64,000 bases of DNA, from positions 216,744 through 280,743 of the forward strand of contig CACYSQ010000001.1 of the NCBI GenBank assembly GCA_902777125.1, given 5' to 3'. The position numbers and the translations under genes were made by a program. The DNA is from Ruminococcus flavefaciens (GTDB taxonomy: Bacteria > Bacillota > Clostridia > Oscillospirales > Ruminococcaceae). Positions 61,295 through 64,000 of this stretch are shown here, in pieces. Every line of letters begins with the position of its first letter. Positions within the stretch are counted from its first letter, which is position 1. The notes beneath the pieces are model-generated. The model had not been told where the DNA came from. It saw only the letters and a program-made list of their open reading frames with translations, and did not search any database.

Positions 61295-62401
61295 ATGATA
61301 TTCAACTGCGAACTCAGAAAAGTTGTTGACGATACATACGAGATCGAGATAGGACATAAGCTCGGCGAAAAGCTCATTTCCGACCTCAGAAACGGTCTTA
61401 CCGGCAAGAATAAATTCGCCGTTGTGACCGACTCGAACGTCGAAGGGCTCTATGCCCGGGATATCCTCGCGGCTCTCAGGGAAGCCGGCTTCAGGGCGGA
61501 GATCTTCGTGATACCTGCCGGCGAAAAGAGCAAGACCCGTGCGATGAAGGAGTTCGTTGAGGACGCCATGCTCGAAAAGGGCTTCCGCCGCGACTGCGCC
61601 GTTATCGCGGTCGGCGGAGGCGTTGTTACCGACCTCGCAGGCTTTGTTGCGGGAACGTTCGGCAGGGGAGTGCCCTTCGTGAACTACGCTACGACCCTCC
61701 TCGCAGCCGCGGACGCCTCAGTCGGCGGAAAAACTGCCGTGGATACGCCTCTTGCGACAAACCTCATCGGCATCTTCAATCAGCCGGCAAAGGTCTACAT
61801 AGACATCGACACATGGAGCACTCTCCCGCGCCGTCAGACCGCGAGCGGTCTTGCTGAAACGATAAAGCACGGCTGTCTCGGGGACAGGGAGCTCTTTGAG
61901 TACCTCGAAGCCAACGTCGAGAAGGTCTTCTCCGGCGATACTGATGCCTGCACCTATATCGCGGAACGCAACTGTGCCGTGAAGTACAGCGTCGTCATGA
62001 AGGACGAGCGCGAGAGCGGTCTCCGCGAGGTGCTCAACCTCGGACATACAGTCGGCAGAGCTATCGAGACCGTTTCGGATTACAGGCTGCTCCACGGCGA
62101 AGCTGTCGCGATAGGTCTTGCGGCACAGGCTCGTCTCGGCGAGAAATACGGCTATATCTCGCGCGAGAACCGTGAGCGCCTTGAAGCACTCCTGAAACGT
62201 GCCGAGCTGCCCTGCCTTATCCCGGATTATATCGACAGGGAAGCCCTTGTGAAGAAGCTCTACACCGATAAAAAGGTGCGCGACGGCAAGCTCCGCTTTG
62301 TGTTCCAGAACGAGATAGGGGCAATAATGCAGTTCGGCGGAAACAGCTTCGCAAAGCCTGTCGCGGAGAACGAGATAGCTGAGATAATCGCACAGATGTA
62401 A
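61295..62401 (+). CDS. aroB: 3-dehydroquinate synthase
   Basis: AroB converts DAHP to 3-dehydroquinate in the shikimate pathway, using NAD and a divalent metal. The 368-residue protein has the NAD-binding GGGVVTDLAGFVAGTFGRG (about residues 108-126), TTLLAAADASVGGKTAVD, the metal ligand region GLAETIKHG (near 188) and the His pair in LNLGHTVGRAIE ... LLHGEAVAIG. AAGGAG precedes the ATG. It is monocistronic here, apart from the other aro genes. Confidence 0.97.
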   Translation: MIFNCELRKVVDDTYEIEIGHKLGEKLISDLRNGLTGKNKFAVVTDSNVEGLYARDILAALREAGFRAEIFVIPAGEKSKTRAMKEFVEDAMLEKGFRRDCAVIAVGGGVVTDLAGFVAGTFGRGVPFVNYATTLLAAADASVGGKTAVDTPLATNLIGIFNQPAKVYIDIDTWSTLPRRQTASGLAETIKHGCLGDRELFEYLEANVEKVFSGDTDACTYIAERNCAVKYSVVMKDERESGLREVLNLGHTVGRAIETVSDYRLLHGEAVAIGLAAQARLGEKYGYISRENRERLEALLKRAELPCLIPDYIDREALVKKLYTDKKVRDGKLRFVFQNEIGAIMQFGGNSFAKPVAENEIAEIIAQM

Positions 62402-62418
62402 ATTTGCACATTGCTGAA

Positions 62419-62453
62419 ACAGGCGTACCTTACAAAGTGGACGCCTGTTTTTT
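62419..62453 (+). terminator. Terminator of aroB
   Basis: ACAGGCGT and ACGCCTGT pair, followed by TTTTT. Confidence 0.85.
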
Positions 62454-62483
62454 GTGCATAAGTACAAAATGCAGCGGCAAGGA

Positions 62484-62512
62484 TTGACAGAAGCGCCGAT
62501 ATATGGTGAAAT
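62484..62512 (+). promoter_or_regulatory. Possible promoter of the short peptide gene
   Basis: TTGACA (62484-62489), 17 bases, then TGAAAT (62507-62512), a weak -10. Confidence 0.45.
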
Positions 62513-62541
62513 TTGTTTATCCTAAAAAGGAGGACGGGGCT

Positions 62542-62634
62542 ATGAGAAAACATTTAGTTAATATATATACTAAAAAGAATTACTCTGCCCTGCCGACAAT
62601 TTCATATGGTAATAAAGCGTATTTCGCAGGATAA
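62542..62634 (+). CDS. 30-residue peptide
   Basis: ATG 62542 has a perfect AAGGAGG eight bases upstream (62527-62533), a possible promoter before it, and a terminator that begins inside its 3' end. The 30 codons give a basic peptide starting MRKHLVNIYTKKNY and ending SYGNKAYFAG. There is no signal peptide; Ser, Thr and Tyr are frequent. It may be a leaderless signal or antimicrobial peptide, or a leader for the next gene. I recognise no family; the case rests on the ribosome site and layout. Confidence 0.5.
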   Translation: MRKHLVNIYTKKNYSALPTISYGNKAYFAG

Positions 62635-62660
62635 CTATGTCCTGTGAGGTGCGCTTTTTA
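62613..62660 (+). terminator. Hairpin overlapping the end of the peptide gene
   Basis: AAAGCG and GCAGGA pair with TCCTGT and CGCTTT around TAACTATG, with mismatches, followed by a T-rich tract. It would end most transcripts before the next small gene and includes the peptide's stop codon. Confidence 0.6.
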
Positions 62661-62682
62661 TTTATTTTAAGGAGGAAAGAAA

Positions 62683-62913
62683 ATGAAAAAGTCTTTAAAG
62701 AACTTGACTGCTTTGACATTATCTTCGGCTCTTGCGGTGGGCATAATAACTGCAAGCCTCGGACCGGGAAAGCTCTCTGACAAAACTCTTATTACGGCAA
62801 AGGCGAACAGCATCAGAAGCGAATTTGACCCTGAGGACGTTATCACTACCTCCAATTTTACAAATGGCAATGATGCCGGTGATGTTGGCGGCAGCGGCGA
62901 TATCAAATTCTAA
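62683..62913 (+). CDS. Small secreted or membrane-attached peptide, 76 residues
   Basis: AAGGAGGAAAG precedes ATG 62683. The product begins MKKSLKNLTALTLSSALAVG, a signal-peptide-like basic and hydrophobic start (about residues 1-28, possibly cut near TAKA at 41). The mature part is acidic and rich in Asn, Asp and Gly (SNFTNGNDAGDVGGSGDIKF). It follows the 30-residue peptide gene and is followed by its own hairpin. I recognise no family; a secreted peptide or signal precursor is inference. Confidence 0.65.
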   Translation: MKKSLKNLTALTLSSALAVGIITASLGPGKLSDKTLITAKANSIRSEFDPEDVITTSNFTNGNDAGDVGGSGDIKF

Positions 62914-62963
62914 AACAAAGGCGGCGGGCTCTCCGGAAACAGGCCTCGAATAATAACGATAAC

Positions 62964-62995
62964 AGGCAGTCCTTATGGACTGCCTGCTGCTTTTG
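62964..62995 (+). terminator. Hairpin after the small secreted peptide gene
   Basis: CAGGCAGTCC-TTAT-GGACTGCCTG followed by CTGCTTTT. Confidence 0.75.
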
Positions 62996-63027
62996 ATGCC
63001 AGCTTTTGCTCCTGCCTCTGCTCTTAT

Positions 63028-63627
63028 TCACTGCCTGCCCTGCAATATATCCTGATAAAGAAGCCCTTCATCAGTGCTGTACCATACAAGCCTGCCTGTC
63101 CTGTACATCGGCAGATAGAGCTGCAATGCCCATTCCGGATACTGCCGGAAGATCATAACGCTGTTGTCCGAAACATACGCCACGAACGATATATAGCTCT
63201 CCTTTGTCATCGGGTGCCCGGAGGTTATGTACCACTCGCCCCCGATATCCTCGGCTTTCAGCCTCTCGTTTTCCTCAGCCTGCCGCGGTTCAAGCGGAGC
63301 GAGCCTGTTCCCGCAGCAGCTCACCGTCGCCTCCGACGAAGCCGCGATGATGTTGCCGCACTCCCGGCATACATAAAATCTCATTTTCTTCATATTACCC
63401 TTCTCCGTTTCGTTTTTGTCGATCTCACCTGCGAGCAGGACACTGATGTCCGTCCCGAATACCTCGGATAGTGCCGTGAGCAGCGAAATGTCCGGATAAC
63501 CGCTCCCGCATTCCCACTTCGAGACCGCCTTGTCGCTGACGTTTATGCGTTCGGCAAGCTGCTTCTGCGTAAGTCCGAGCCTTGTTCTGAATTTCCGGAT
63601 AAGCTCGCCTGTCCTGACCTGATCCAT
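63028..63627 (-). CDS. XRE regulator fused to a degenerate superoxide-reductase-like domain
   Basis: The 199-residue protein has an XRE helix-turn-helix (residues 6-62; LTQKQLAERINVSDKAVSKWE), then a rubredoxin/desulfoferrodoxin-like knuckle (YVCRECGNIIA ... CCGNRL, about 84-107), then a region like the superoxide reductase core: GHPMTKESYISFVAYV. In active enzymes this reads HPM...EHYI; here the second His is Ser, and the C-terminal CNxHGLW is replaced by YSTDEGLL, so catalysis is unlikely. It may sense metal or redox state. The start at 63627 follows GGGAGGTGATAG. Confidence 0.82.
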   Translation of the reverse strand: MDQVRTGELIRKFRTRLGLTQKQLAERINVSDKAVSKWECGSGYPDISLLTALSEVFGTDISVLLAGEIDKNETEKGNMKKMRFYVCRECGNIIAASSEATVSCCGNRLAPLEPRQAEENERLKAEDIGGEWYITSGHPMTKESYISFVAYVSDNSVMIFRQYPEWALQLYLPMYRTGRLVWYSTDEGLLYQDILQGRQ

Positions 63628-63771
63628 TCTATCACCTCCCTGCGTTGCTGACCGCTTTTTCCGGTCAATTCCATTATAACCACCCCGGAAGCTTTAGTCA
63701 ATCCACGCTTGGTAGAATTCGCCGGTCCCTCACGAACGTTTGGTTAAAACATAAATTTTTCTTTCAAGGTA

Positions 63772-63800
63772 TTGACATTGTACCTCCGGTCTGATATAAT
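63772..63800 (+). promoter_or_regulatory. Promoter of tRNA-Trp
   Basis: TTGACA (63772-63777), 17 bases, TATAAT (63795-63800). Confidence 0.9.
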
Positions 63801-63820
63801 ATTATTGTTGCAAAACAAAT

Positions 63821-63896
63821 AGGGGTATAGCTCAGTTGGTAGAGCAGCGGTCTCCAAAACCGCGTGCCGAGGGTTCAAGTCCTTCTGCCCCTGCCA
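63821..63896 (+). tRNA. tRNA-Trp (anticodon CCA)
   Basis: Acceptor AGGGGTA pairs with TGCCCCT; the anticodon stem GCGGT/ACCGC encloses CTCCAAA, giving CCA. The T loop TTCAAGT is present and CCA is encoded (63894-63896). Confidence 0.97.
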
Positions 63897-63901
63897 AAAA
63901 T

Positions 63902-63926
63902 TGCCGTAAACTCGCCGTTTACGGCA
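63902..63926 (+). terminator. Terminator of tRNA-Trp
   Basis: TGCCGTAAAC-TCGCC-GTTTACGGCA, then TTTG. Confidence 0.75.
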
Positions 63927-63934
63927 TTTGCCAT

Positions 63935-64000
63935 TTATGAACGGCTGTTCATTTCTAACACTTTTCTAACACTTGGATATTTTGTGCGTCCTGTGCGGAA
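63935..64000 (-). other. Possible 3' end of a minus-strand gene entering the window
   Basis: Two minus-strand frames are open to the window edge, ending at 63935 (21 codons) or near 63957. TGTTAGAAA is repeated here. A tRNA 3' end followed by a converging gene is the usual layout of an integrase gene, but too little sequence is present to decide. Confidence 0.2.

Noticed and set aside
1-64000. CRISPR array, rRNA operon or intact insertion sequence
   Set aside because: No regularly spaced direct repeats, rRNA segments or transposase genes were seen.

Overview
The window looks like a chromosomal segment of a Gram-positive anaerobe of the Oscillospiraceae, most likely Ruminococcus or a close relative. 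The evidence is a dockerin-bearing CE2-type esterase, a type III glutamine synthetase, MurT/GatD, a minimal SufC/SufB pair, strong AGGAGG ribosome sites and many TTGACA-17-TATAAT promoters. It is almost fully coding. It holds four tRNA genes and no rRNA, CRISPR array or intact insertion sequence.

Layout. 1-9.2 kb: the 3' end of a large SF1 helicase, then murT-gatD (peptidoglycan amidation), an HTH/zinc-ribbon regulator, a flippase and an EF-G paralogue. 9.3-9.7 kb: tRNA-Val, tRNA-Gly and tRNA-Cys. 9.7-20.9 kb: an AraC regulator overlapping a pyridoxamine kinase, glnN with a structured leader, a Na/Pi cotransporter, a glycosyltransferase, a HAD phosphatase, a flavodoxin and greA-lysS. 21.1-25.4 kb: a cell-wall group (Ig-like protein, SpoIID/peptidoglycan-binding proteins) and the dockerin-CE2 esterase.

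25.5-34.7 kb is the most unusual region: seven tandem small membrane-protein genes, six of which begin with the same CxxC-x10-CxxC zinc ribbon, followed by a 1224-residue protein. That protein joins a propeptide-like region, a thermolysin-fold (M4) region without its zinc ligands, a von Willebrand A domain and the same zinc ribbon between two membrane helices. I know no named system with this make-up. A macro-domain protein, luxS, a second vWA protein and a PAS/GGDEF/EAL protein follow.

39.4-50.1 kb: sufC-sufB behind paired operator-like palindromes, a small alarmone synthetase, two MATE transporters, metG (with an altered KMSKS motif), gltX and plsY. 50.8-55.4 kb: a phosphonate operon that should make 2-aminoethylphosphonate (PEP mutase, phosphonopyruvate decarboxylase, AEP transaminase) and activate it with CTP, probably to decorate surface polymers. 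56.2-64 kb: recD2-mreB, an Mrp-type ATPase, aroB, two short peptide genes, an XRE regulator fused to a degenerate superoxide-reductase-like domain, and tRNA-Trp near the right edge. Short palindromic repeats recur between genes throughout.
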